NCBI GenBank assembly: GCA_003864575.1 | Contig: BHES01000002.1 | Span: forward strand, 1-64,000 | Reading direction: 5' to 3' | DNA length: 64,000 nucleotides | DNA from: Enterobacterales bacterium | GTDB taxonomy: Bacteria; Pseudomonadota; Gammaproteobacteria; Enterobacterales; Enterobacteriaceae | In this document: piece after piece, positions 22,412 to 33,138 of the stretch | Layout: every line of letters begins with the position of its first letter | How positions within the stretch are numbered: the first letter of the stretch is position 1 | Translations under genes and position numbers: made by a program | Notes under the pieces: generated by a model | What the model was told of the DNA's origin: nothing | Databases searched by the model: none | Seen by the model: only the letters and a program-made list of their open reading frames with translations

Positions 22412-22807
22412 ATGACCAGTCGTTCAATGTTGATCTTCGCCGCCATCAGCGGCTTTATCTATGTTGCTTTTGGCGCTTTCGGTGCCCATGTACTGAAAAA
22501 TTCATTGGGTCAGGCGGAAATGGCCTGGATCCAAACCGGTTTAACCTACCAGAGTGTCCATACACTGGCGATCCTAGCGCTGGGCGTGGCGATGCAACGT
22601 CAGCGCAATGTATGGTTTTACTGGAGCAGCGCCTGTCTGGCGCTCGGCACGGTGTTGTTTAGCGGCAGCCTATATTGTCTGGCGCTGTCGCACCTCAGAC
22701 TGTTTGTATTTGTTACACCGGTGGGGGGAATCTTCTTCCTGATCGGCTGGATATTGATGTTGACCGGCGCTTTGCGTCTGAACAAAAAGGCAAAACGCCA
22801 TGAATAA
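22412..22807 (+). CDS. ygdD: DUF423 inner membrane protein (YgdD)
   Basis: Four hydrophobic segments; IAVFGAFGAH-like DUF423 signature; overlaps the rlmM start. Confidence 0.88.
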   Translation: MTSRSMLIFAAISGFIYVAFGAFGAHVLKNSLGQAEMAWIQTGLTYQSVHTLAILALGVAMQRQRNVWFYWSSACLALGTVLFSGSLYCLALSHLRLFVFVTPVGGIFFLIGWILMLTGALRLNKKAKRHE

Positions 22808-23900
22808 AGTTGCTCTCTATTGCCGCTCTGGTTTTGAAAAAGAGTGTGCTGCAGAAATTACGGCCAAGGCCGCCAAGATGGAAATCTTCGGTTTCGCCCG
22901 TGTCAAAGAAGACAGCGGTTATGTGCTGTTTGAGTGTTACCAGCCTGAAGACGCCGATCGTCTGGCGAAAGGGATCCCTTTCCGCGAGCTCATTTTTGCC
23001 CGTCAGCTGATTGTCGTCGGTGAATTGCTGAAAGATTTGCCACCGGAAGACCGCGTATCGCCGATTGTCGGCATGTTGCATGGCGTGATAACTAACGGCG
23101 GTGAGCTGCGTGTTGAAATGCCGGACACTAATGAAAGTAAAGAACTGACCAAGTTCTGTCGCAAGTTGACCGTTCCTTTGCGTGCCGCCATGCGTGAGCA
23201 GCGGATCCTCGGAAAGCGCGAAAATGCGTTGCGCCCGGTGGTCCATGTCTTCTTTATTGCATCCGGTTGCTGTTATGTTGGCTATTCATACAGCAATAAC
23301 AACTCGAAATTCTACATGGGGATCCCGCGCCTCAAGTTCCCGTCAGAAGCACCAAGCCGTTCAACGCTGAAGCTGGAAGAGGCGTTCCATGTGTTTATTC
23401 CTGCTGATGAGTGGGAAGAGCGTCTGGCGAGTGGCATGTATGCGGTGGATCTGGGCGCATGTCCGGGAGGCTGGACCTATCAGCTGGTGCAACGCAGCAT
23501 GATGGTGACCGCGATTGATAACGGCCCAATGGCACCGAGCCTGATGGATACCGGACAGGTTATCCACCTGCGCGAAGATGCCTTTAAATACAAATCTACT
23601 AGTTGGAAAAATTACTGGCTGGTGTGTGACGTTGTAGAAAAACCGGCGAAAGTGGCGGCGTTAATGTGTGACTGGTTGGTCAACGGTTGGTGCCGTGAGG
23701 CTATATTCAACCTGAAATTGCCCATGAAGAAACGTTATGAGGAAGTGACGAATATTCTCGAGCGTATTAAAGAGCGTCTGGAAGAAAATAACATTCATGC
23801 AGAGATTTTCGCCAAGCAGCTCTATCACGACCGCGAGGAAGTGACTGTTCACGTGCGCCGTTTCTGGGCCACCGTGGGCGGACGCCGCGACGAGCGTTAA
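22800..23900 (+). CDS. rlmM: 23S rRNA C2498 2'-O-ribose methyltransferase RlmM
   Basis: [42 protein letters not shown] motif. Confidence 0.95.
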   Translation: MNKVALYCRSGFEKECAAEITAKAAKMEIFGFARVKEDSGYVLFECYQPEDADRLAKGIPFRELIFARQLIVVGELLKDLPPEDRVSPIVGMLHGVITNGGELRVEMPDTNESKELTKFCRKLTVPLRAAMREQRILGKRENALRPVVHVFFIASGCCYVGYSYSNNNSKFYMGIPRLKFPSEAPSRSTLKLEEAFHVFIPADEWEERLASGMYAVDLGACPGGWTYQLVQRSMMVTAIDNGPMAPSLMDTGQVIHLREDAFKYKSTSWKNYWLVCDVVEKPAKVAALMCDWLVNGWCREAIFNLKLPMKKRYEEVTNILERIKERLEENNIHAEIFAKQLYHDREEVTVHVRRFWATVGGRRDER

Positions 23901-23940
23901 TCACGCTATAACCTGACTGTTCTCTTCAGGTGAAAAATGA

Positions 23941-23980
23941 AACGCCGGAGCAATAAAAAGCCCGGCGTTTTTTATTGCTC
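23941..23980. terminator. bidirectional terminator between rlmM and xni, two interleaved palindromes
   Basis: AACGCCGG/CCGGCGTT (23941-48/23962-69) and GAGCAATAAAAA/TTTTTATTGCTC (23948-59/23969-80). Confidence 0.75.
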
Positions 23981-23992
23981 AATGACTGGCCG

Positions 23993-24745
23993 CTAAGGCA
24001 GGCGTAACTGTTGCAGGTTTCCGCTGAGAGGGAGATCGGTTTGCAGCGTTGAAACCCGCTTACAGGCATACGCCAGATCCCGGTGCTCAGCCAGTTTGAC
24101 TCGCCATTTTTCGGGTACGGCTTCCAGGTTTTCATACAAAGCATCTAGCGTCCCGGCCTGCGTCAGCAACGTCACGGCAGTTTTCGGGCCAATGCCCGGC
24201 ACACCCGGAATTTTACTGCTGCTGATCCCCGACAGCCCCCAGTAATCCGTTAGCTGTTGCGGCAAAACGCCGAAGGTGTCGCGCACAAAAGGCATATCCA
24301 GCCAGCGTTTTTGGAAGTAATCACGAATTTGTACGTTGGGTGCCAGCAACTGACAATAACCTTTGTCGGTAGAAACGATAGTCACCTGATGCCCGCCACC
24401 GGCGACTTTGGCGGTCAGCGTTGCCGCCAGATCGTCGGCTTCATTGCCAGGTGAATGCCAGCAGGCGACGCCGCGTGCGGCAAAGCCCTCTTTCAGGCTC
24501 GCCATTTCAGCAAAAAGATTTTCGGGCATTGGTGTGCGTCCGGCTTTGTAGTCGGGCAGGCACTGATGACGCCAGCTGTTGTCGCGGTCATCTTCGTCAA
24601 ACACCGCGACGGCATGGGTTGGCTGAACGTGTTGAATCAACTGTCCGACGGCATTCTGGCAGGTCAATAAACAGGGTGATCCTTGTACAGAATGAATGCG
24701 GCGGATGAGATTCAGTGCGTCAATTATTAGCAGATGTATCGGCAT
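23993..24745 (-). CDS. xni: flap endonuclease Xni (ExoIX)
   Basis: [22 protein letters not shown]; 5'-3' exonuclease fold; internal start chosen by recalled homology. Confidence 0.93.
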   Translation of the reverse strand: MPIHLLIIDALNLIRRIHSVQGSPCLLTCQNAVGQLIQHVQPTHAVAVFDEDDRDNSWRHQCLPDYKAGRTPMPENLFAEMASLKEGFAARGVACWHSPGNEADDLAATLTAKVAGGGHQVTIVSTDKGYCQLLAPNVQIRDYFQKRWLDMPFVRDTFGVLPQQLTDYWGLSGISSSKIPGVPGIGPKTAVTLLTQAGTLDALYENLEAVPEKWRVKLAEHRDLAYACKRVSTLQTDLPLSGNLQQLRLP

Positions 24746-24824
24746 GGTAAGGTCGCTTCCATCAATAAACAGGGCGACTTTAGCGTCGCCCTGTATCAAG
24801 CCTTTCAGAAATGACGTTGCCTGA

Positions 24825-26189
24825 TCAGGCACATATTTCATAACAAGGAATGTAGGCGCTACCCGGCAATTTCATGCGGTGCTGGGCGACAAATCCTTGC
24901 AGCAGGCTGTCCATTTTCTTCATTAGTGCCGGGTCGCCGTGCAGCTTAAAGCGCCCGTGTTTTTCTATTTCACGAATACCAAACTCTTTCACGTTACCGG
25001 CCACAATGCCCGAGAAGGCACGGCGCAGAGCGGCGGCTAACTCTTCAGGCGGCTGGTCAGGGTAAAGATTCAGTGCGGCCATATTGTCGTGATTAGGCTC
25101 AAACGGCATTTGTAGATCAGGTGCAATGCGGATAGACCAGTTGAAGCTATAGGCATCTCCGCTGTTGCGGCGGTTCTCTTTCACCAGCGGCATGGCACGT
25201 TTCATCTGACGGGCGACTTCAGTCGGATCATCAATGATGATGGTGTAATGCTTACGTGCTTCTTCGCCGAGGGTATCTTTAATGAAAGCGTCGAGAACGG
25301 TGAAGTAATCCGCGCTTTCCTTAGGACCGGTGAGGATCAACGGCAGAACCTGAGCACTATTTTCCGGATTCATCAAAATGCCCAGCAGATAGAGCAGTTC
25401 TTCTGCGGTACCCACACCACCTGGGAAGATAATGATCCCGTGCGCGATGCGGACAAAGGCTTCAAGCCGTTTTTCAATATCCGGCATGATGATCAATTCG
25501 TTCACCAGCGGATTTGGCGGTTCAGCAGCGATGATGGAAGGCTCCGTCATGCCAATGAAGCGGCCGAGTTTGTAGCGTTGCTGCGCATGGCCCACGGCCG
25601 CGCCTTTCATCGGTGCCTCCATGGCGCCCGGTCCGCAACCGGTACAGATGTTCAGTTCACGCAGGCCAAGCTGGCTGCCTACATTACGGGCATATTGATA
25701 TTCCACTTCATTAATGGAATGGCCGCCCCAACACACGACCATATTAGGATCTTCATCCAGATGGAGTGCGCGGGCGTTACGCAGAATGGAGAAGACCATA
25801 TTGGTCAGGTGTGCCGAGTTTTCACTGTTGAAATTCTCGAAGCGGTTGTTGCTGGAGATTTGGGCATTAACGAACAGGATGTCACGCAGCACGGCGAACA
25901 GGTTGGCCTGTAAAGAGCGAATGATGCGGCCATCGACAAATGCATCTTCCGGTGGATTAACCAGTTCAAGCTTTACGCCACGTTCACGGCGTAAAACATT
26001 GATGTCAAAACTTTCGTAGCGATCAAGTAGCTCTTTACTGCTGTCGGTCTGGCTACCACTGTTGAGCACGGCTAATGAGCAGTTACGGAACAGGCGGTAT
26101 AAGTCACTGCTCGCGGTGCGCTTGAGCATGTCAACTTCCAACTGCGACAACAGGTCCATTGAGCCAAGCGGGCTGATATGTGTAATCAA
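24825..26189 (-). CDS. ppnN: nucleotide 5'-monophosphate nucleosidase PpnN (YgdH)
   Basis: [49 protein letters not shown]-type [15 protein letters not shown]. Confidence 0.95.
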   Translation of the reverse strand: MITHISPLGSMDLLSQLEVDMLKRTASSDLYRLFRNCSLAVLNSGSQTDSSKELLDRYESFDINVLRRERGVKLELVNPPEDAFVDGRIIRSLQANLFAVLRDILFVNAQISSNNRFENFNSENSAHLTNMVFSILRNARALHLDEDPNMVVCWGGHSINEVEYQYARNVGSQLGLRELNICTGCGPGAMEAPMKGAAVGHAQQRYKLGRFIGMTEPSIIAAEPPNPLVNELIIMPDIEKRLEAFVRIAHGIIIFPGGVGTAEELLYLLGILMNPENSAQVLPLILTGPKESADYFTVLDAFIKDTLGEEARKHYTIIIDDPTEVARQMKRAMPLVKENRRNSGDAYSFNWSIRIAPDLQMPFEPNHDNMAALNLYPDQPPEELAAALRRAFSGIVAGNVKEFGIREIEKHGRFKLHGDPALMKKMDSLLQGFVAQHRMKLPGSAYIPCYEICA

Positions 26190-26433
26190 AGTTGCTCCTT
26201 TACACCCATGGGGCGACGTTTATTCCTGCCGACGAAAGGCTGCACATGATTTTTGGGATCGCGCTTTTTGCGGCGTGCCGGATCCTGTTGGCAGAAATAA
26301 TTGACTGATTTTGAAGGTATCTCTGTCGGGTTCGATGCCCGACATTGTCGCTTCTGAATTAACAGTAACCTTGTCCTGTCGCTTTTACCAACCGTTGCTG
26401 GCTGTTAGCTCAGTTCTTGAGCAATGCCCCGCA

Positions 26434-27279
26434 TTATTGCCTGACAAGTCTTGCTGTTGCAGGGGTAAACGGGAAGTTGGAACGCCATGGATTGATATCC
26501 AAGCCACCACGACGCGTATAACGGGCATAGACGGACAGTGCCTGAGGTGCGCAGAATGCCAAAATGTCGTTGAAGATGCGCTCAACACACTGCTCGTGGA
26601 ATTCATTATGGTTACGGAAAGAGACCAGATAACGCAGCAGCGCTTCGCGGTCTATTTTCGGGCCACGGTATTGGATTTGCACCGAACCCCAGTCTGGCTG
26701 GTGCGTTATCAGGCAGTTAGATTTCAGCAGATGACTTACCAGTGACTCTTCTACGATGTCATCTCCCGCCGCATCAGTCAGATAGCCGGTGCTGAATTCA
26801 TAGTTATCGATTTCGATGTCCTGATCGTCGATACACTCGCCGTCAAAATGTCCAATTTTGCTGCCTTCTACGTCGTTAAGTCGGCTCAGGCGGACAATCA
26901 CATCGCCTTCGGCACATTGGCTGAGGTCACGCGTCAGCGTGGACAAAACGTTGTCCCAGGTATCGAATTTGCTCTGATTGAAACTGTTAAGGTAGAGCTT
27001 GAAACTTTTGGATTCGATCAGATTAACGCTGTTCGCATTCAGACTGATTTCGCCCACGGCTACCTGGGGAAGGCCTTTGGTGTTGAGCCAGGAGAGCTCA
27101 TAGAGCGTCCAGATATCGGCGCCATGAAAGGGCAGCGCGTCTGGATAAAGGCCTAAAGGTTCGCGGTTCATACTGCGCGGAACGGCCTGTAATAAGGAGG
27201 CATCATACTGATCGCGGTACGGAGTCGGTTTGCCCAATGTCAGTTGAGAGAGGGCCGGGTTATCCTGATACGAGGACAT
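26434..27279 (-). CDS. queF: NADPH-dependent 7-cyano-7-deazaguanine reductase QueF
   Basis: [42 protein letters not shown]; between ppnN and syd. Confidence 0.95.
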   Translation of the reverse strand: MSSYQDNPALSQLTLGKPTPYRDQYDASLLQAVPRSMNREPLGLYPDALPFHGADIWTLYELSWLNTKGLPQVAVGEISLNANSVNLIESKSFKLYLNSFNQSKFDTWDNVLSTLTRDLSQCAEGDVIVRLSRLNDVEGSKIGHFDGECIDDQDIEIDNYEFSTGYLTDAAGDDIVEESLVSHLLKSNCLITHQPDWGSVQIQYRGPKIDREALLRYLVSFRNHNEFHEQCVERIFNDILAFCAPQALSVYARYTRRGGLDINPWRSNFPFTPATARLVRQ

Positions 27280-27360
27280 GCTGTCACCTTGGTCTAAGTT
27301 CTGGGTACAATAGCGTTTGAAAAGTCATTTCCCCCTAGTTTAACTTAGCCTGGTCTGAAA

Positions 27361-27924
27361 ATGAGAGAATTTATGGAGTCGGATGTTTCCGTCGCGTTGC
27401 GCGAATTTACCCAACGGTATGTGGATCTGTGGCAGCGGGAGACCGGTTTTCCTCCATCAAGTGAGGAGTTATTGGGCGTTGAGTCTCCTTGCGTGGTGAA
27501 AAGCAGTGAGACCGCGGTGTACTGGTTGACTCAGACTTTCAGCCCGGCAGAGACGCTGGTGAATGTCGAACGTGCGCTGGAACTTCAGCTTCGTCCTGAG
27601 GCCCACGCGTTCTATACGACACAGTTTGCGGGTGATATGTGTGCCAAATGGGAAGATAATTCGCTGTCATTATTGCAAGTCTGGAGCCTGGAAGATTTCA
27701 CTCGTCTACAGGAGAATTTGATTGGTCATCTGGTCACTCAAAAGCGTCTCAAGCTGACACCGACGGTTTTTCTGGCGACGACTGATTCAGAAATGAGCAT
27801 GGTTTCGCTGTGTAATGTGACGGGGGAAGTCATATTGGAACAGTTTGGTAGTAAGAAGCGAACTCTTCTCTCGTCGTCGCTGTCAGAATTCCTTAGAATG
27901 CTCTCCCCGGATTTTCCTCACTGA
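27361..27924 (+). CDS. syd: SecY-interacting protein Syd
   Basis: [33 protein letters not shown]...; divergent from queF, upstream of csrB. Confidence 0.93.
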   Translation: MREFMESDVSVALREFTQRYVDLWQRETGFPPSSEELLGVESPCVVKSSETAVYWLTQTFSPAETLVNVERALELQLRPEAHAFYTTQFAGDMCAKWEDNSLSLLQVWSLEDFTRLQENLIGHLVTQKRLKLTPTVFLATTDSEMSMVSLCNVTGEVILEQFGSKKRTLLSSSLSEFLRMLSPDFPH

Positions 27925-27963
27925 TTTATCGTTTTCTCAACGTTCTACTTTGGCTCACATTCA

Positions 27964-28109
27964 TGTGAGAGATCTCTCTCACAGCCTGTAAGAGATCTCG
28001 TTTAATCTTTGTCGTCACTTTCCTTCTAAAGTCTTTTGTTTATTTTAAAACAATAAGTTACGTTGATTTCTGTGTTTGTGAGATTGACAGGATGTGAGTT
28101 TGGCTTACA
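27964..28109. promoter_or_regulatory. UvrY/SirA/GacA-type binding palindromes upstream of csrB
   Basis: TGTGAGAGATCTCTCTCACA (27964-27983), TGTAAGAGATCTCG (27987-28000) and TGTGAGTTTGGCTTACA (28093-28109), similar to TGTAAGN6CTTACA. Confidence 0.65.
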
Positions 28110-28151
28110 GCCTGTCTTGTCCCGCGGGCCGAAATCGACGATTCTAAGTGG

Positions 28152-28511
28152 GTCGAAGGATGACATGAAACGGAACATTAGGATGATGGCTGTTTCATAA
28201 AGTAGGGGAAGGCTCAGGAAGAGTCAGGACGGCATCGGAGCATGCCAGGATGTTTCAGGACGAAACAAGGGACACCTCCAGGACGGAGATTGAGAGCTCG
28301 TAAAGGACGACGGGTGGGTTAGGAAGACTAAAGGAAATATGTCAGGAAGACATTAGGATGAAGCGTCAGGATGAAAGTAGGACGATGCAACGGATGGCAG
28401 GTTAGGATAACCGCGGGAAAAGTTTTCAGGGATTGAGCAGGGAGCACTTAGGTAGCTGGATTGCTATAAAACGAACGGGGGGCACTGTGTAAACAGTGCC
28501 CCCAACTTTTT
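28152..28511 (+). ncRNA. csrB: CsrB regulatory RNA (CsrA-sequestering)
   Basis: About 25 GGA motifs, mostly AGGA(T/C/A)G, in about 330 nt. Segments closely resemble E. coli CsrB (GACACCTCCAGGACGGAGATTGAGA; AGTAGCTGGA-like GTAGCTGGATTGCTATAAAACGAAC). Terminator GGGGGGCACTGTGTAAACAGTGCCCCCAACTTTTT; downstream of syd as in E. coli. Confidence 0.96.
28477..28511 (+). terminator. csrB intrinsic terminator
   Basis: GGGGGCACTGT GTAA ACAGTGCCCCC then AACTTTTT. Confidence 0.9.
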
Positions 28512-28599
28512 GTATTCATTTCATGCTCAGACATCGTTGATGATCAGCCTGAGCATCAATTTTTCCTCAGGCCAATTCCCCATTCCGTTGTTATTCCTT

Positions 28600-29850
28600 T
28601 TAACCAATCGCGCCCAGTACATCTTCTTTGCCCTGTTTTTTGGGCAGCAGGAAGAGCGTGGCGTAGATATCCAGCAGGTAAATTGCCGCCAGCAAGGTTA
28701 ATGCCGCAGTAAACGAAACTTGCGAAACCAGCATTCCAATCACCAGTGGGCCAAAACCCCCCACGCCGCGCCCGACATTGAACAGAATATTTTGCGCCGT
28801 GGCTCTGACGTTGACTGGATAGGTGTCCGAAATCAAACCGCCATAGCCCCCAATCATGCCGTTGACGAACATCCCCATTACTGCGCCGGCAAACAGCATC
28901 GCGGTCGGATCTTTCAACTGCGCATAGCAAACGACCATCAGCACTGCACCTACCTGATAAATAAGGAAAATCTTCCAGCGCGGAAAACGGTCGGCCAGCA
29001 CGCCAAACAGCCAGATACCAAACGTCATACCGATGACGGTTACGGCGGTCCACAGGCCCGACTTGGTTAGTGAGAATCCAAAATTCTTCGACAGATAACT
29101 TGGCATCCAGATCATCAGCCCGTAATAACCAAAGTTTTGTACCGAGCAGAGGATCAGGATCCCTATACTCGCTTTGGTGGTCGGCACGTCTTTAAACAGC
29201 AGCTTTATCCGGCTGAACAGAGACTCATTCGGGCTTTGGCTGGCGTTTTTAATAAATTCTTCAGGTTCATCCATGGTGCGGCGAATAAGAAAGGATGCCA
29301 GAGCCGGTAGCAGCCCGACCAAAAACATCCCGCGCCAGCCAATAACGCCCAGCAACAACGGGGTGAGAAATGCGGCGAGTAATACACCAAGCTGCCAGCC
29401 CATACCGACATAAGCCGAGGCACGGTTACGTTTTTCTGCGGGCCATGCTTCAGCGATCAGCGCCATACCGATCCCAAACTCGCCGCCCAGGCCCACTCCC
29501 GCCAGTGTGCGGTAGGCCAATAGATCCCAATAGCCCTGAGCTACTGCGCACAGGCCGGTGAACAGTGAGAACATCAAAATCGTAAAGGTTAGGACGCGGA
29601 TCCTGCCAAAGCGATCGCTGATAGGGCCGAAGATCACACCGCCAAGCACGGCGCCAATCAGCGTCCAGGTCACCAGGGATCCACTTTGGGACGAGGTCAG
29701 ACTAAGCTCGATAGCGATGGCGGGCAGCATAAATCCGAGAATTAATAAGTCGAAGCCATCCATCGCATAGCCGGTGACGGAAGCGATCATGGCTTTGGCC
29801 GGTGTCGCATGAGCTTTTTTAGAGTGTTGGGCTGGCATTTTTCGCGTCAA
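28600..29850 (-). CDS. MFS transporter (aromatic acid / sialate:H+ symporter-like)
   Basis: 416 aa, about 12 TM; GYAMDGFDLLILGFMLPAI...GVIFGPISDRFGRIRVL MFS signature; substrate not determinable. Confidence 0.85.
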   Translation of the reverse strand: MTRKMPAQHSKKAHATPAKAMIASVTGYAMDGFDLLILGFMLPAIAIELSLTSSQSGSLVTWTLIGAVLGGVIFGPISDRFGRIRVLTFTILMFSLFTGLCAVAQGYWDLLAYRTLAGVGLGGEFGIGMALIAEAWPAEKRNRASAYVGMGWQLGVLLAAFLTPLLLGVIGWRGMFLVGLLPALASFLIRRTMDEPEEFIKNASQSPNESLFSRIKLLFKDVPTTKASIGILILCSVQNFGYYGLMIWMPSYLSKNFGFSLTKSGLWTAVTVIGMTFGIWLFGVLADRFPRWKIFLIYQVGAVLMVVCYAQLKDPTAMLFAGAVMGMFVNGMIGGYGGLISDTYPVNVRATAQNILFNVGRGVGGFGPLVIGMLVSQVSFTAALTLLAAIYLLDIYATLFLLPKKQGKEDVLGAIG

Positions 29851-30044
29851 GTTATGTAAGGTTGAATTATTTTGCCCGCTCAGACGGTTGAGTACCAGTA
29901 TGAAAAACTGATGGCTGGAATTTAGCGTTATGAGAGGCAGGGCCGGTCAGGAGACAGTTGGGACCAGGCGGCTTCAATGCTATGCTTTGCGCCTTTATGC
30001 CAGCCGCGTAATCGCCGCGCATGATGAAATGCAGAGAGATATTG

Positions 30045-30359
30045 ATGAGTACTGAAAATCAGGTTCGCCAGATATTACAGGATATCGAACAGGTCATGCG
30101 TGATCTGCAACTGTGGCACGAAATGCCACCTGAAGCTGAGGCTTTTGACAGCGTGGAGCCTTTCTCTGTCGATACCTTGTCCGCAGAGCAATGGCTGCAA
30201 TGGGTGTTAATTCCACGTATATACGCATTGCTGGCCGCGGGGTCTGCACTGCCGACCCGTTTCGCTATTACCCCCTATTTTGAAGTGGCAATGCCTGATG
30301 CAGTTCGTTTACTGGCAGCATTGCAGCGCCTCGATGATTTACTGAATATAGAAGACTGA
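30045..30359 (+). CDS. yqcC: YqcC family protein
   Basis: MSTENQVRQILQDIEQVMRDLQLWHE...; immediately upstream of truC. Confidence 0.9.
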   Translation: MSTENQVRQILQDIEQVMRDLQLWHEMPPEAEAFDSVEPFSVDTLSAEQWLQWVLIPRIYALLAAGSALPTRFAITPYFEVAMPDAVRLLAALQRLDDLLNIED

Positions 30360-30360
30360 C

Positions 30361-31137
30361 ATGCTGGAAATTTTGTATCAGGACGAGCATCTGGTGGCGG
30401 TGAATAAACCCGCCGGGATGCTGGTTCATCGTAGTTGGCTGGACAGTCGCGAAACGGTTTTTGTTATGCAAACTTTGCGTGACCAGATTGGTCAGCATGT
30501 CTTTACTGTGCATCGGCTGGATAAGCCGACCTCCGGCGTCTTATTGCTGGCGTTGTCGAGTGACGTGGCGCGTCTGATGTCACAGCAGCTTGAAAACCAT
30601 CAAATGACCAAGGTGTATCATGCCGTGGTGCGCGGATATGTTCCTCAAGACGGAACGGTCGATTACGCGCTGACGGAAGAACAAGACAAAATTGCCGACA
30701 AGTTCGCGAGCGTTGATAAAGCGCCGCAGCCTGCGGTGAGCCATTATCGTGTGCTGGCTCAGGTTGAAATGCCGGTTGCTGTCGGCCCTTACGACACCGC
30801 CCGCTACAGCCTGGTAGAGCTTAAACCGGAGACCGGACGTAAGCATCAGCTTCGGCGCCATATGTCTCATCTTCGCCACCCGATTTTGGGAGACAGTCGC
30901 CACGGTGATCTCAAACAAAATCGCGGTATGGTCGAGCATTTTTCCTGCCCCGGCCTGATGCTGCACGCCAGCCATATGCAACTGCCTCATCCTGTGACCG
31001 GCGAAATACTGAGCCTCACAGCAAAGTGGGACACGCGCTGGCAACATCTGACACAGCAGCTTGGCTGGCAGGGGTGTATTCCTGAGCTGGAAAGGATTGA
31101 GTCTGGCGAAGAGAACATCCAGCATCAAGATAACTAA
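30361..31137 (+). CDS. truC: tRNA pseudouridine(65) synthase TruC
   Basis: MLEILYQDEHLVAVNKPAGMLVHRSWLD; HRLDKPTSGVLLLAL RluA-family motif. Confidence 0.95.
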   Translation: MLEILYQDEHLVAVNKPAGMLVHRSWLDSRETVFVMQTLRDQIGQHVFTVHRLDKPTSGVLLLALSSDVARLMSQQLENHQMTKVYHAVVRGYVPQDGTVDYALTEEQDKIADKFASVDKAPQPAVSHYRVLAQVEMPVAVGPYDTARYSLVELKPETGRKHQLRRHMSHLRHPILGDSRHGDLKQNRGMVEHFSCPGLMLHASHMQLPHPVTGEILSLTAKWDTRWQHLTQQLGWQGCIPELERIESGEENIQHQDN

Positions 31138-31176
31138 TGTTTTTCGATAATTTTCAGGACAATAAGGAGTAGAACC

Positions 31177-31626
31177 ATGGCTGAGATTGGTATTTTTGTC
31201 GGCACCGTTTACGGGAATGCGCTGCTGGTGGCAGAAGAGGCTGAAACTGTCCTGAAAAAACAGGGGCACCAGGTCAAACTGTTCGAAGAAGGCACGCTGG
31301 AAGCCTGGCAATACTATCGCCATCACTTTGTTCTGGTTATCACCTCTACTACCGGTCAGGGAGATTTACCCGACAGTATTGCACCATTGTTTGCCGCTAT
31401 CCGCGATTCCTTAGGGTATCAGCCAGAACTGCGTTATGGCGTCATTGCGCTGGGTGACAGCAGCTATGACCACTTCTGCGGGGGGGGGCATAAGATGGAT
31501 GATTTATTGCAGGAGCAGGGCGCATCGCGCATCGGCGATCTGCTGGAAATTGATGCAATGGAAACTGCGGAGCCGGAAACGGTGGCCGTGCCCTGGGTTG
31601 AGAAATGGGCACAATTGCTTAAATAG
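31177..31626 (+). CDS. yqcA: flavodoxin YqcA
   Basis: [32 protein letters not shown]; 149 aa. Confidence 0.93.
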   Translation: MAEIGIFVGTVYGNALLVAEEAETVLKKQGHQVKLFEEGTLEAWQYYRHHFVLVITSTTGQGDLPDSIAPLFAAIRDSLGYQPELRYGVIALGDSSYDHFCGGGHKMDDLLQEQGASRIGDLLEIDAMETAEPETVAVPWVEKWAQLLK

Positions 31627-31675
31627 TCGCAGACGAAATAACGGCGTGTCTTAATCTGACGTTGTACGTGGCGAA

Positions 31676-31711
31676 ATAAAAAAGGTCAGGCTAATCCCCT
31701 GACCTTTTTAT
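31676..31711. terminator. bidirectional terminator between yqcA and the DUF3461 gene
   Basis: AAAAAGGTCAG...CTGACCTTTTT. Confidence 0.8.
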
Positions 31712-31743
31712 TTTCGGCTTTCGCAGAAAAATGCTGTGAACTA

Positions 31744-32133
31744 TTAACGACCGCTGGTTAATTTTTCCAGATCGGATTCGATCTCGGTAATTTTATTCGC
31801 CACAACGGATTCCAGATGACGAAGATCATCAAGAATTTTGCGTTTCAGATCCACTTCAACCTGATCGCGCTGACAGATTTGATCCAATTCATCAATTATA
31901 TAACGCAGATTAGGGCTGATTTCGTGAATTTCTTTATAACCCTGACCGGCATTATCGGCCACGATAGTTTTGCGCTGGCGTGGATATTTGAATTTCACGC
32001 TTTTAGCAAAGAATTCGCCTTTGTCTTTGCGGAAGTAAATTTTTAGGATGTCGTTATTGGCCTCCTGACGCAGGCTATAACGATCAATATCGTCGGGATT
32101 ATTAATACCCAAGCTTTTCAGGTTGTCATACAT
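31744..32133 (-). CDS. yaeH: DUF3461 family protein (YaeH-like)
   Basis: [55 protein letters not shown]; upstream of dapD. Confidence 0.9.
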   Translation of the reverse strand: MYDNLKSLGINNPDDIDRYSLRQEANNDILKIYFRKDKGEFFAKSVKFKYPRQRKTIVADNAGQGYKEIHEISPNLRYIIDELDQICQRDQVEVDLKRKILDDLRHLESVVANKITEIESDLEKLTSGR

Positions 32134-32264
32134 AGCGGCACCTTTTAGTTTTTACGGAGTGTTATCATGATGAACCGAACGGCGGTCAGATTCGTTGATT
32201 AATGACACAATTTACCGCTCTACAGTGATAAAAATGGCGGATTAATTAACCCGCCAGATTCATT

Positions 32265-33089
32265 TTAGTCGATGGAGCGTAATAACTCATTAAGACCGGT
32301 TTTGCCCAGTGTTTTGGCATCCACTTTCTTAACGATCACAGCACAGTACAGGCTATATTTGCCATCTTTAGAGGGCAGGTTACCGGAAACCACCACAGAG
32401 CCAGCAGGCACGCGGCCGTAATGTACTTCACCGGTTTCACGGTCATAAATTTTGGTGCTCTGGCCGATGTAAACGCCCATGGAGATCACCGAACCTTCTT
32501 CAACGATCACGCCTTCAACAATTTCAGAACGCGCACCGATAAAGCAGTTATCTTCGATAATCGTTGGGTTAGCCTGTAATGGCTCTAACACGCCACCGAT
32601 GCCAACGCCGCCGGACAAGTGGACGTTTTTACCAATTTGCGCACATGAACCCACTGTGGCCCAGGTATCAACCATGGTGCCTTCATCAACGTAAGCGCCG
32701 ATGTTGACATAAGAAGGCATCAGTACGGTATTACGCGCAATGAATGCGCCTTTACGAACGGCTGCCGGTGGTACCACACGGAAACCTTCACGCTGGAAAC
32801 GGGCTTCGTCATAGTCGGCGAATTTCATCGGCACTTTGTCGTAGAAGCGATTTTCTGCTCCATCCATCAGTTGGTTGTCGTTGATTCTGAAAGAGAGCAG
32901 TACCGCCTTCTTCAGCCACTGATGCGTTACCCACTCACCATTGATCTTCTCAGCAACGCGCAGCTCGCCGCAGTCGATCTTATTAATGACCTGGTTAACT
33001 GCGTCGCGCGTTACGCTGTCAGCGTTTGCCGGAGTGATCTCTGCACGGCGTTCGAAGGCCTGCTCAATAACGGTTTGAAGTTGCTGCAT
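32265..33089 (-). CDS. dapD: 2,3,4,5-tetrahydropyridine-2,6-dicarboxylate N-succinyltransferase
   Basis: [22 protein letters not shown]; hexapeptide repeats; 274 aa. Confidence 0.97.
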   Translation of the reverse strand: MQQLQTVIEQAFERRAEITPANADSVTRDAVNQVINKIDCGELRVAEKINGEWVTHQWLKKAVLLSFRINDNQLMDGAENRFYDKVPMKFADYDEARFQREGFRVVPPAAVRKGAFIARNTVLMPSYVNIGAYVDEGTMVDTWATVGSCAQIGKNVHLSGGVGIGGVLEPLQANPTIIEDNCFIGARSEIVEGVIVEEGSVISMGVYIGQSTKIYDRETGEVHYGRVPAGSVVVSGNLPSKDGKYSLYCAVIVKKVDAKTLGKTGLNELLRSID

Positions 33090-33138
33090 CCTGTTCTCTT
33101 TCCTGATAGTGATGTTTAAAAAGTCAGTGTTCTTTGTA

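Noticed and set aside
25248-25913. 221-aa + strand ORF opposite ppnN
   Set aside because: Shadow ORF of the strongly conserved ppnN gene.
26190-26433. Possible riboswitch or sRNA in the queF-ppnN gap
   Set aside because: No terminator, no recognisable preQ1-type motif, no clear structure by eye; ORFs there are overlaps from antisense frames.
28152-28480. Dense short repeats (AGGA...) that might suggest a CRISPR-like or tandem repeat array
   Set aside because: Motifs are 3-6 nt with irregular spacing and end in an intrinsic terminator; best explained by CsrB RNA.
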